Source: Artocarpus heterophyllus (lineage: Eukaryota; Streptophyta; Magnoliopsida; Rosales; Moraceae). Taken from it: a stretch of 64,000 nt of DNA. The notes below the pieces were generated by a model, which saw only the letters and a list, made by a program, of their open reading frames with translations, ran no database searches and was not told the DNA's origin. Positions 13,501 through 25,214 of the stretch are shown here, in pieces (position 1 is the stretch's first letter; each line of letters begins with the position of its first letter). The translations under genes and the position numbers were made by a program. The DNA is taken from assembly GCA_025403435.1 (NCBI GenBank), contig CM046348.1, positions 13,950,034 through 14,014,033 of the forward strand, read 5' to 3'.

Positions 13501-14910
13501 AGTGTCATCCCACTGCACAATCAAAGGCTAAATCTTTACATCAGTATTAGTATTATATTAAATTAATCATCTCCAAATTTTATCAGGTCACAAAAATACT
13601 CTACTATTTTTTCCCCATTTTCCCAATACTGGTTTTACATTCCGAGAGTGAAAATTTTGATAATACAGGACATAGAAAACAAATATCTACCAAGTTTTAC
13701 AAGATGACAAAATTCCTCAAATGCATTCGCCTTACAAATCAGACATAACTAGTTGACAGATTTTTGAAAAAAAAAAAAAAAAAGGGCATCAGTTTCTTTA
13801 AAATCAATAAAAAATATAATAAGTAATAAAATTCTCTGAAAATAGGGAGGTCTATGTATAACGCAGGAATAGCCAAATCCAAAGAAAACAAGGTATAAAT
13901 TCTCTTTTTAATGTTAAAATAAATTTATGGGCATTTAGACTCAAAGGTTAATTCCATAAAATATAGCTGTTCTATCAAGCCGTCCTCGTATGAAGACACA
14001 TAGTATTCAAATGTGTGTGAATATGTAAAAATATTACACTCAACCAATGTAATTTAAAGAATATTGGCGTAAAATTAAGTAGAATACATAACCTTAATCA
14101 TGAAAATCCACTTAAAATTTCAAACCATTATGCCAAAACCTTGAAGTTTCTTGGAGTTAATTTCGTTATGATATGAATAAGGGTGTTTGTGGAAGAGAAG
14201 AGGTTAAAACAGTGGAGATGGAGGAGAAATGCAAAAGAAATCATTGCTCTAAAAAGTCCGAGGCAAAAGACTATGATGCATTATTTATTTGGCAATTCAC
14301 GGTGGATGATGAGAATTAGAAAATACATAATTCTTAAAGCAAAAATCTATCATTTTATATTCATATTTCTTGTTAAACACATTAACTAAAGCAATTGTGT
14401 TAAATAGTATTTTAGTGTCTTAGTATAAAAACATGTTTAATTATGAGTTTTTAATATGTTTTTATATTTAATAATATTTTTGGTAATTTTTATAATCATT
14501 CTAGCATGTAAAATATTAGTTTAGTTTGAAATTAATAAAAACCATAAAGATAATGAGTGGTAATTATATTTTGAGTCTTAATATATTTTATAATGTGTTT
14601 TAAGTTTGTAAATATGTCTTATAATATTTTTTATAATTTCTAAAAATATTTTTAAGTCTTAAAAATCGTATATGTGTCAAATCGAGAGAGCTTAAAATTT
14701 TAAAAGTTTATAATTATTTTTGTGTGTTTTAAAGTAAAAAAATCTTTTAAAAATTATTGTATTAATTTTTATAAAATAATTAATTTTGTTTTATTTTTGT
14801 ATCTTTAGATTTAAAATTTGTTTGATAAAGGAACAAAACGGTACCAAAGCGGTCAAAATCTAACAACAAATGTTTAAAAAAATAAAAAAAAAATTTGAAT
14901 TCACAAATGC
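13500..14910. other. AT-rich intergenic DNA, nothing recognised
   Basis: Homopolymer-rich AT sequence with short open frames that carry no family resemblance. No repeat boundaries are visible. Confidence 0.5.
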
Positions 14911-15235
14911 TTGACATGTGGCAGCTCCCACCTTCAGATCGCGCCGCCAGATGCTCCGGAGCCGTCAGATCAGTCTACGTGTCCCGCCCTCACTCGCCAA
15001 ACAGCGGCTAGACAAGGGCCCCACGTGTCGGAGGGAATCTTGGTTCTACTTTAGATTTGGTGCGGTCAGCTTACGTAAGCACGTCCACAGAACCGTTCGA
15101 TTAGAGTGCTCGGACCAATCCAACGGTCTTCATCAACGGGCCACAGTCCAGTCTTCAGTTAGCACATTAATGCCTTCTGCTTTCTCCTCCCGTACCCTCG
15201 CCACACTGGTTTACAAGCTAAGATTCACACAATGA
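14910..15235. promoter_or_regulatory. GC-rich promoter-like island with ACGTG boxes
   Basis: This is a second GC-rich block in AT-rich surroundings. It contains CTACGTGTCC (about 14977), CCCCACGTGTCGG (about 15020), TTACGTAAGCACGTCC (about 15072) and a CCAATCC box (about 15115). The longest frame (14918-15235) resembles no family I know. It looks like a light- or ABA-responsive promoter, but no gene body follows on either strand before the retrotransposon at 16841. Confidence 0.3.
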
Positions 15236-16835
15236 AGAGCTGGAACCCGTATGGAGAAAAGAAAAAAATAATAAAATAATGTTCAAGTTGTACATCTTGA
15301 TCTGAATTAAGCCATAATAAATAGTAAAATTTATTATTAAAAATTTTAATTAGTCAATTTACATTCACAATAAAAGAAGGGGGGAGCCCGTGTTCTGCAC
15401 CCATTCTCTGAAAAAAAAAAAAATACTACTTAAATAGTTTTTAATAGTTTTTTGTTTTAGTTTCTAGTTTTTAGTTTTTAGTTTTTAGTTTAAGTTTTTG
15501 TAAAATATTTTTCAGTTTATATTGTAAAAAGTATGCTCAATAATACTCTTAGTATTTTTATTTTAAATATGTCTTTTTAATTTCTCTTTTTAGCTGAGGA
15601 AAGAGAGAAAAATTCTAGTAAAATTACCTTAAATATTTTTAGTTTATCTTAGTTTTCTAAGCAGTTTTAATGCAAAATTATTTTTAGAAAACTTAAGATT
15701 TTAGTATTTTCTTAGTTAAAATTCTGTCAACATTTTAGTTTTAATTTTTTAACGATGTAGACTGGTACGTATAATGCTTAGGAGGACTTTATTAGTCGTA
15801 GATAGAGAATGACTCGATAAATGCTTAGCTTGTTATTTTGTCTGTTATTTTAGTTAAGTAATGCTGAAATTATGCTTGTTTATTAAATTGAGTTTTTGCT
15901 ATATTATAGATATGAAGTGACACAGTAAATGCTTAGTGATGCTTGATTTATTGTCGATATAAGATGGCATAATATATTCTTAAACCAATTAATAAATAAT
16001 TAGAAAAGCTAAAATATATTTAAGTTAATTGCTATAATGGAACATTTGAACCTTAGCATTGTTATATTTATCCCATTTTAATTAGTTGTTATCAGTATTG
16101 TTATTATTAAAGTTATTTTGAATTAATCACACTTGTTGTTGAAGTTCCATTTTAATTTAAGCTGTATTTCTTATTATTAAAATGCTAAAATCACAAAATT
16201 AGAGTGGCAAATGCTGTAAAAATGTGTATGTATTGTAAATATTTTGTAAATAATAAATATTAATTCTCATATTTTTTTAGCTTAAAACTAAATAAATAAT
16301 TAATATAATAAATACACTGGACTTTATCATTATCTTTTCTAGTGGGTTCGAAGGATACACAATCTTATACTTGGGTTATATTTTGAATTGTACTTTTTAA
16401 GACCAAATAGTAAAGAAGGCAATTTTGCTCTATCTGTGGAGCATGAGTGTTTTAACCATCGAATTCTTTTTAACGGTCTGATTTGTGATTGAAAACAATT
16501 TTGTAACGAGCCGTAAATTTTTTATGTAAATTATTGCTGATCAAACCACAACAATTTTAATTAGACAACTAAAACATTATGCTCCATTAGTAAATTTGTC
16601 TTCTCCACAGTAAAATTCGCACTTTATTTTTAAAAAGGAAATTAAGGTTCGTCTGTATGCCTAGTAGATTGTGGAGCACCATTTTAGGAATGCGAAAATT
16701 TTACTAAATAGATGCAACAGCCGGCACCCCCTCATTTTTCCAAGCTGAAAACGTTTGAAAAGCACTGAATTACCAATAATACGTCATAGATTACATTTTC
16801 ACCTTTCTCTTTAAACGAACTAGGAAGGAATATAT
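15236..16835. other. AT-rich intergenic DNA, nothing recognised
   Basis: Includes TTTTTAGTTTTTAGTTTTTAG short tandem repeats near 15460-15490 and no coding signal. Confidence 0.5.
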
Positions 16836-16840
16836 ATCTA

Positions 16841-19030
16841 TGTAACGTCCCAAAATTTATTTAATATTAGTGTAATATAAATGATGAATTGGTGTGCCAT
16901 AATTAAAGTTTTAACTTTAATTAGAGTATTTGGTTGGATTTTGAGTTTTTGGTTGTTTTGTTAAATTGATGCATTCAAATGATTTCTTATTGATTTAAAA
17001 TGATGTTTTGAGTTTTAAAACACAACAATTTGTAAAATGTTAAAAATACTCTGTTTTGCAAAACCGTGGGCGGCACATGGTTTTCGCACAGTAAAACCGC
17101 CCACCGATTTTCTCTATTTATTTCCCTCTTCTCTCTCTCTCTCCTCACTCTCCCGTGACATTCTCTCTCTTCCCTCTCTCTCTCTCGGCAATCTCCCTCT
17201 CTCTCAATTCTCTCTCAAATTTTTGAACTCCATTTCGAATCCAAGCTTCGGGATAGCAAGGAGGAAGCTCGGGGACGTGATTCGGCAACCGAGAACGCGG
17301 ATTGAAGCTTCGATTCGAAATTTCTAAACTTTTTACAAAATTTTCAATTTTGTGTATTTTTGAAATCTAGGATTGTTTAAGCCTAGAAAACCTTGTGTTT
17401 GAGTTAAATGAACTTAAAACAACTAGAATCTAAGCTTAGATTGAAGAAAAACGGATTGGATTCAAGATTTTTCATTTTTCCCCTCATTTTCTCATTTTCA
17501 GATTTTTGAGGATTTTGAGTTCAAATCTTGTTTAAATGAGTCCAAACATGTTTTAGAATGTTTTTCTATCAACTATAATTGTTTTTCATGCCTGGGATTT
17601 GAGAAAAACAGGTTGGAAACAAGATTTGGATTTTGGGGATCGAGAAACCCGTGGCTAGGATTTCTGGATTTTCCCAGTTCGGCCTACCGAACTGTGTATT
17701 CGGCAGGCCGGAGTGATGATCGGCAGGCCGGTGTTCTTCCGACCGGCAGGCCGAATCTGGAGAAATGTTTGGCCGACCGAACTTTGCTTCCGGCAGGCCG
17801 AACTGTGCAGTTCGGCAGGCCGAAGCAGGGCGTCCGACAGGCCGAAGCAGGGCGTCCGACAGGCCGACCGAGGCATGGAAAATTTTGTGATTTTTACCCG
17901 TTTTCACTGTTTTGAACCCTGATTTAAATCTCAACCTTATAGGATGATTTTAAAGGTACAAATGGCACACTAGGACATCATGAAATGGTTCCGTAACATA
18001 GAATATCTCGAACTAGATATTGATCGACTTAGTTTGTATCTAGGATCGTTCGTAGTTCCGTGGAGCTAACGTATAGCGGACCGAGATTGCGGTGTGGAGC
18101 ACCGGCACGAGTACTGAGGTAGGACTTCTATCCTATTTCTTTGGTAGCCTGGTTTTGAAATGATTTGGCTTTGAAAAGGATTTCTATCAAATGTTTTCAA
18201 CGGTTGTTTGAAAATGGTTTTATCGGTTATATTTTAATATACCGTGATCTGAAATGAATTTTATAATAAATGTAATTGACAACACTCGGTAATTGGGTTT
18301 TGAATGATAATGATAATAAACACATGGGCATGATGCCATATCAGAGATCGGGTCGTGTAGCGATCGACCTTGGGGGCAGGTCCCGAAACCCAGCTGGGCC
18401 ACTACGGTGGTGATATCATGGTTTGCCTAGGTAAAAGAAAAATGGTGTTTTTGATTGTACGAGTAGACTGTTCTGTGTCAGAACGGCTCTACTCAAATTA
18501 TGTATTTAATTAATTATTTATTTATTTATTTATTTATTTAAGTTTTCTTTTGAGTACTCCTAACAATGAACTGTTTCTTCAAATTAAATTATTTATAAAA
18601 CTTAGTCCTACTGAGCCTTTCGCTCACGTTTTATTGTTTTAAATTTCCCCCATCTAGGTGGTCTTCCATTTAGGTTTGGAGAAGATTCTTCGGACCGAAC
18701 TCAGGAGCAATAGGAGGATTTATTTATATTCTGTATTATTAATCAAGGCATGTAAGACTTAACTATATTTGTACTTGGACTGTAATTGTATTTATGATAT
18801 TGTCAGAACCATGTGTGTGCACAAGTTGTGGGTTGTGGAACCCATATTCGCGGTTTTTATTTAATTTTTATTACCTGCTTAATATTTATAAATTCTTTTC
18901 ATCAAATGTGGTGGAAAATCTTCTTAATTTTTATTTAATTTGATTCTCAAACTCTCGATTTTTAATTAAATCCTCCTTTAATTAATCTAAATATTCCGCC
19001 ACGTCACCTCCCGTACTTCGGGGCGTGATA
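16841..19030 (+). repeat. 5' LTR of level-0 chromovirus, 2190 bp
   Basis: It begins TGTAACGTCCC and ends GGGGCGTGATA, where the 3' LTR ends GGGGCGTAACA, so the terminal CA is mutated. It contains a TATTTATT word at about 17114 followed by a long CT-rich leader (17120-17220). An array of TTCGGCAGGCCGAA-type motifs lies at 17676-17871, and a TTTA microsatellite at about 18515. It carries one more about 21-bp GCAGGGCGTCCGACAGGCCGAA unit than the 3' LTR. Differences from the 3' LTR are few (a few percent by eye). Confidence 0.97.
17676..17871. repeat. Array of TTCGGCAGGCCGAA near-palindromes (5' LTR)
   Basis: Seven or more variants of AGTTCGGCAGGCCGAACTG occur here, separated by 5-20 bases. Each half-site (TTCGGC/GCCGAA) is inverted around AG or CT. 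The same array lies in the 3' LTR at 35880-36054. Confidence 0.9.
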
Positions 19031-19033
19031 GAA

Positions 19034-19045
19034 TGGTATCAGAGC
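19034..19045 (+). other. Primer-binding site, tRNA-Met type
   Basis: TGGTATCAGAGC starts three bases after the LTR end. It matches the usual plant initiator-tRNA-Met primer site. Confidence 0.92.
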
Positions 19046-19135
19046 TCAAGGTTATGAACCTTGGGAATTGTGCACACATAGGTTTGACAATGAAATACCT
19101 CTGACAGTCCAAATTTTATTTTCAGAAGTGAGAGA

Positions 19136-19756
19136 ATGGCACCTAGACGTCGTTCGACTGCTGACGCTGAGTTCGGAAATGATGAGAGCATGATGAGGTC
19201 TATGTTTGCGGCTTTCCGGCAGATGGCAGCCAGGGCTAGACCAGAAGACTCCAGTGTTGGTAGTCGGCATGCGTTCTTTAAGGAATTCCGGCGGGCGTCT
19301 ATTCTGACTTTTGATGGCAATGGGGATCCGCAGTTAGCAGAGTATTGGTTGGATTCGATCTTAAAGCATCTAGATACTCTTGGTGTACCTGAGGAGTATC
19401 GTGTGGAATTCGCGGCGTATAAGCTCGAGGGTGGCGCCAACACCTGGTGGAAACAAACTAAGCGTCTGGAGCGCGGTGGCGATATTGGTTGGGACAAGTT
19501 CGAGGAGCTGTTCTATGATCGGTATTTTCAGCAGGGGTATAGAGACCAGAAAGCAGCTGAGTTTTATAGATTACAGCAGGGTGATCTGTCAGTCCGGGAG
19601 TATGAGGCAAAATTTAACAAGTTGGCTAGGTTTGCTCCATCAGCGGTGGCATCGGAGCGCGAGAAATGTATTAAGTTTCAGGAAGGACTCAAGGCTCCTA
19701 TTCGACGGCAGTTGGTCAGAGAGCTTGTGTTGTCGGCGATCTCCGTGGAGAATGAT
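19136..19756 (+). pseudogene. gag: gag, N-terminal part, of the level-0 chromovirus
   Basis: The frame opens MAPRRRSTADAEFG and has the plant retrotransposon gag core: ILTFDGNGDPQLAEYWL, then WWKQTKR, then WDKFEELFYDRYF, then LQQGDLSVREYEAKFNKLARFAP. This is the capsid-like structural protein that packages element RNA. The frame is cut after codon 207 by the solo LTR starting at 19757; reading on gives only a foreign tail to 19795. The frame resumes in phase at 31052. Confidence 0.95.
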
Positions 19757-22700
19757 TGTAACGACCCGCCCTTACGTGGCCGTCACTTAAGTTAAACATC
19801 ATCGTAAACTTAAACTGTAACGCCCCTATATGGGGGTTAACAGTTTTTAATGAGATAAAATAAAAATAAATAATAAAAGTAAAACCTTAAAAATAAAATT
19901 TGCCCGGGACTTAAATGAAAACTCTCAACTCAAAAATAAAAATATAAACAAAAAATAAACCACAGTTTTAATGTAGCACCTTAAATTTAATAAAATAAAC
20001 TGTTGTCATCATCATTTTAACCCTCAACACATTGTAATACAGTCACAGAAAGTAACAATTGATGCTTACATTATCATGAAGAACATTCTCAACAATTGAA
20101 GCAGTCCCAATGTAATATAGCTACATCACTTCCTCAACTATATTTCTCGTAGCCACCTCACACTTAGTGAGTCCTGAAAAGATAAAAATATAAGGGTATG
20201 AGCAACACTATGCTCAGTAGAGAAAGCCATTACTCACCTTTAGGTTTTTATCATTACCACATTAAAACCTGCATGGTTAATAAGTTACATCATATTCCAG
20301 ATTATGAGGTTTATTATGATCACATCTTATGGATACCGTAGTTAATCGTTACCAAGTGTCATAATTACACATTTATACAAATATTACCAATCATCATTGT
20401 TCCTAGGTATCCATGTTAAATTGAGTATCACTCAACTCATCGAACCCAAATGGGCGCACTTGATCACCCTATAAACATTCCAAGGGTGTTCCGGTGAGGG
20501 GACATCAAGCCCCGAGTCCTCACCAAGTCGATTCCTGTACAGTGTGTTCTGGGACTTTCAACCCAAGGAAGCGTCATCACCTTCCCCCTATTTTACCTTT
20601 TAGGGTATTCATGCCCAAGGACGTAACCGTCGCCCTCTTCATGTCTCACAATTTCTCTATATTGAATCATTATTAATAGAGTTAGTTTTCCTAACCATGC
20701 TTCTCAATTTATAACATGTGTCAATTCATTATGTTCCTCGCCGTACAATACAAGACGAGTCCATGTCATAGTTTCATATGTGATACTCATATAATATTAG
20801 TTCAACATAGATATATATATTGCGGCAAAACAATCAATTTTAATTCTATAAAAACCTCACAAAAATGAGTAATAGAATCCCTACCTTTCAAGCTTATCAA
20901 CAATCTTTTAATCCTGGAATCAGTTAACGTTAGCTCCATACTCCCTTGATCCTAAGGCGTGCATAAGGACAATTAAAACTAAAGCACAACATACAACTAC
21001 ATTCATAAATAAATCATGTGTAAACCTATCTTACTAGTATGCCATTAAAGCTTTTATATAAATCTCTTTTGAATACCACAGTAAACAATTTTTGTCTTAA
21101 CACAATATAAAATGTGAACAAGTAATCTATATGTTTTAGTCCCTAATAAGATTCATCAATCACTTAGGATAATATTGGAAAGGTTGCAAGACATTAAAGA
21201 ATTAGGTGGTGAGCAAAGATGGGTTCTTGGTTCAGGTTAGCAGCTGGTATACCATAACAAACTGGCAGATTTACTAGTTTCCAATACAAAAATTGAATAA
21301 TTCTTAGAAAATAAAATACAACTCCGATTTAGATTTATGATAGCTCGTTAGAAAGCCTAGGATGCTACTTTTCAAATATGCAAACCAATTCATAAAATTC
21401 TGTGACACCCGTTATTCTCCTAACGGGTATTGAGGTAATTAAATTAATTTTTAGTGTATAAAAAAAAATTGCTTCATTTAAATTTATTTTATAATATTTA
21501 TTTTTATCTATTTTTAAATTTTCTAAAATTCTCCTATATTTAGTTAGTATGATTACTAAAAAGCCTTAGAACTTCTAATAAATCTCAAAAATGTCATATT
21601 GGCATTATGTGTGTTAAAGTCTTTAGATGAGACATAAGGATATCTTTTCCAACTACTCTTGACCCTCATTTTCTTTATTTCCTCCGTGACATGCTTCAAC
21701 ATGTCTCCTCTATAATTGTTTCTATCACTTCTCTTCAAAGACTTTATCTTTTCTTCCTTTCTCTTCCACGGTTCCCACACTCTTCTTCTTATTTCTTTGC
21801 TGAAGCAAAATACTTAGAGAACTTCTTCAAGGCAGCCATAAAAATCAGCCACCATCACCTCCATTTGAGCAAGAATTTCAGTCATACCGAAGTAAAGGAA
21901 CCTGTTTTGAAGCCATTTCAAGCTTCCAACTAACCATAATCCGAGGTTAGAATCTTATGAACAAATTTAGTCTTTCATTTATAAATTTTCTTTTATACTA
22001 AAGGATTATTCAAATTTGCGTTCTTAAACCTAAGTATATGTTTGTTGCTATTTTGGAGCATATGTATGAAGTCTAAGTGTATATGCCCTAGACAGAAAAT
22101 TTATATTGTTAAACTTTGTAATACCTCTATGGGCAGTGGTTATTTCTTGAAATTCTAAGATTAAATTAAAATGAATTTTATGAATTGGTTTGCATATTTG
22201 AAAAGTAGCATCCTAGGCTTTCTAACGAGCTATCATAAATCTAAATCGGAGTTGTATTTTATTTTCTAAGAATTATTCAATTTTTGTATTGGAAACTAGT
22301 AAATCTGCCAGTTTGTTATGGTATACCAGCTGCTAACCTGAACCAAGAACCCATCTTTGCTCACCACCTAATTCTTTAATGTCTTGCAACCTTTCCAATA
22401 TTATCCTAAGTGATTGATGAATCTTATTAGGGACTAAAACATATAGATTACTTGTTCACATTTTATATTGTGTTAAGACAAAAATTGTTTACTGTGGTAT
22501 TCAAAAGAGATTTATATAAAAGCTTTAATGGCATACTAGTAAGATAGGTTTACACATGATTTATTTATGAATGTAGTTGTATGTTGTGCTTTAGTTTTAA
22601 TTGTCCTTATGCACGCCTTAGGATCAAGGGAGTATGGAGCTAACGTTAACTGATTCCAGGATTAAAAGATTGTTGATAAGCTTAAAAGGTAGGGATTCTA

Positions 22701-23165
22701 TTACTCATTTTTGTGAGGTTTTTATAGAATTAAAATTGATTGTTTTGCCGCAATATATATATATATATATATATATCTATGTTGAACTGATATTATATGA
22801 GTATCACATATGAAACTATGACATGGACTCGTCTTGTATTGTACGGCGAGGAACATAATGAATTGACACATGTTATAAATTGAGAAGCATGGTTAGGAAA
22901 ACTAACTCTATTGATAATGATTCAATATAGAGAAATTGTGAGACATGAAGAGGGCGACGGTTACGTCCTTGGGCATGAATACCCTAAAAGGTAAAATAGG
23001 GGGAAGGCGATGACGCTTCCTTGGGTTGAAAGTCCCAGAACACACTGTACAGGAATCGATTTGGTGAGGACTCGGGGCTTGATGTCCCCTCACCGGAACA
23101 CCCTTGGAATGTTTATAGGGTGATCAAGTGCGCCCATTTGGGTTTCGATGAGTTGAGTGATACTC

Positions 23166-25214
23166 AATTTTGTTAGACATGTATGCTCTAAGGAGTAAAA
23201 ATGTAATACGTTTTTGGAGACATTTTTTTTATCAATAAAGAATTTATTCATTTATATATATACCAAATATTGTCCTCTTTACGTTCATATTTGTTGAATG
23301 TATGATAAGCAAACAGTAGTCTGAGACTGTCAGTCTAAACCTTAAGAGTTGGGCATATGATGGGATGATTATGCGGTAGACACGACTCTTAAGGTGATGG
23401 TCTAAAATATATGATCCGCAATCGAGGGAATAAAGTTGGGCGCTTTATTCATGTAAAGATTGTTATGTTGTCTATATCCCTTTTGGGAGATGGTTTGTCT
23501 TGGCCACCTTAGTTGGACTCCGTGAATAGAAACATTGGCGCATTGTCGTAGGTGACGATGTGTTGGATCGGGACATAAAGTGAATTGATTTGGATTAATA
23601 ATTCTGTCTTGTCAAATCGATTCACTTTAGACAATCATTTGTATTGTATCTTAATCCTGAGATGAATAATGGGCCCGTTGTCTCGACTTGTGTCTTTTGA
23701 TGTTCCAATGGGTGACTCCCACATCTCTATAGTGGCATGCATGCCGGTACGTTGGAGGCATGACTCTTGGTAGCGTAGACTTGTTATTCATAGATATGGA
23801 ATCCATAGCTCCTCTTTAGGAGTAATGATATCCTCTTATATGCGTTGTCCTGTAATTGGAAAACTGGAGCGCTCAACCATTTGGATACATAGGTGTAACC
23901 GAATGGTATACTATCTTTGGATGGTAAGTTTTCTAATGGTGAGACAATGGAACGTAAGATAAAATAATCGGGAAGGTAAGACAGAACTTGTCCTTAAGCC
24001 GATTATGGATGATCATATGGGGATGCGATACACTATGATATGTCATGGAGACTTAGCTACACGAGCTTCGTAATTCTATAAAATTCGAGAGTGCAGCTCC
24101 AAGCTTTTAGTGGAGTAGCGTTGGAGTTGATAATTGTAAAATGTATATCTGGGATATTGGGTTTCATAATTATCATGAGCTTGAACTTTATAGGTCCATT
24201 TTGGTCCCCTTTGCTAGCTCACAAAATCCTGTAACGACACGGCGTGCTTTTCCAATAATTGGTGACTTATGTCGGATTTATCAGATTGGTTTAAAATTTA
24301 TAAGAATCAAATAATTCATGTCTGTTTATCGGTTGAATTAATTATGTAAGAAATTAGTTCAAGATGAACTTGTTGAATTATGGCGTTCGGATAATTCTTG
24401 TCTGTTTATCGGTTGTTTTAATTTTGGACAATTAGAACAAGATAAACTTGTAGAATTATTGTGAATTGATTTATTTTCTTAGAGATTATCTTGATAAAGT
24501 TTGTTTTGATCAGATATCTTTTCTATTGGGCTATTTGAATCAAAACTGAGACTTTATCCTTTAGAATCTCGGGTGGAAAATAAAAGATTCGCGGAGATTT
24601 TTTCTCGGCAGTTCGGCATGCCGGATGACGTGTTCGGCCTGCCGAACTGGCCAGTTCGGCCTGCCTATCTCACAGTTCGGCATGCCGACCGCGACAGCTA
24701 AGATTACGCGTTTTTCACGCGTATCTTATCAGATATTGATCCGAACTTGATTCTATTTCGATTTTTGAGACCTAATCTGATATGGACTGACCCCAAGGAC
24801 CAATAGGTATAAAAAGGGAGTGAGTCTAATGATTTACTCAGATCAATTTGAGAGATTAAGAGTGATACTCTTCTAGTGAGCATCTAAAAAAAACTCCCTG
24901 AGAGCTTTTGTTCACAAATCACGAACACTAGCTTTGGGTTCTCTCTATTGGTTGGAAGGAGAGTCACCGGTGGAAGAGCTGTACGTGTGAGCCCACACTC
25001 ACTCCGGTTGTGGATAGAGAATAGCAAAGAAGACCAGTTGGTTGAGGCTCTTCTGGAACGTTACTTCTCTACACAGGTCGCGGAGGTTCTTCGGCATACT
25101 GAGGTTAGTAAGATCTGTTTAATTTATACATATAACATGTCAAACTTGTGTTTTGGAAAATACTCTGATGAAAAATTTTAAAATTCCGCTGCGCACTTTG
25201 TTTCCAACAAATTA
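23166..25214 (+). mobile_element. Solo LTR, 2039 bp, nest level 4
   Basis: The element 23171-25209 begins TGTTAGACATGTATG and ends TTTCCAACA. Flanks are AATTT on the left and AATTA on the right, so a duplication of AATT with one mismatch. The uninterrupted version of the site at about 20412-20425 confirms the insertion point. It is homologous along its length to the LTR at 60468-62432. A promoter is visible (ACCAATAGG then TATAAAAAG at 24808). A cluster of TTCGGC(C/A)TGCCGAA motifs lies at 24606-24690. Confidence 0.92.
24606..24690. repeat. Cluster of TTCGGCCTGCCGAA near-palindromes (level-4 LTR)
   Basis: Four or five variants of GTTCGGC(C/A)TGCCGAAC occur, the same half-sites as in the chromovirus LTRs, here upstream of the LTR TATA box. 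Confidence 0.85.

Noticed and set aside
17569..17934. Open frames with repeated GLP/GRP/SACRT words in the LTRs
   Set aside because: Translations of the TTCGGCAGGCCGAA array; both LTRs show them in several frames.
24948..25181. 77-aa frame at the end of the level-4 LTR
   Set aside because: Lies in the LTR just after its TATA box and is broken in the homologous LTR at 62.16-62.4 kb.
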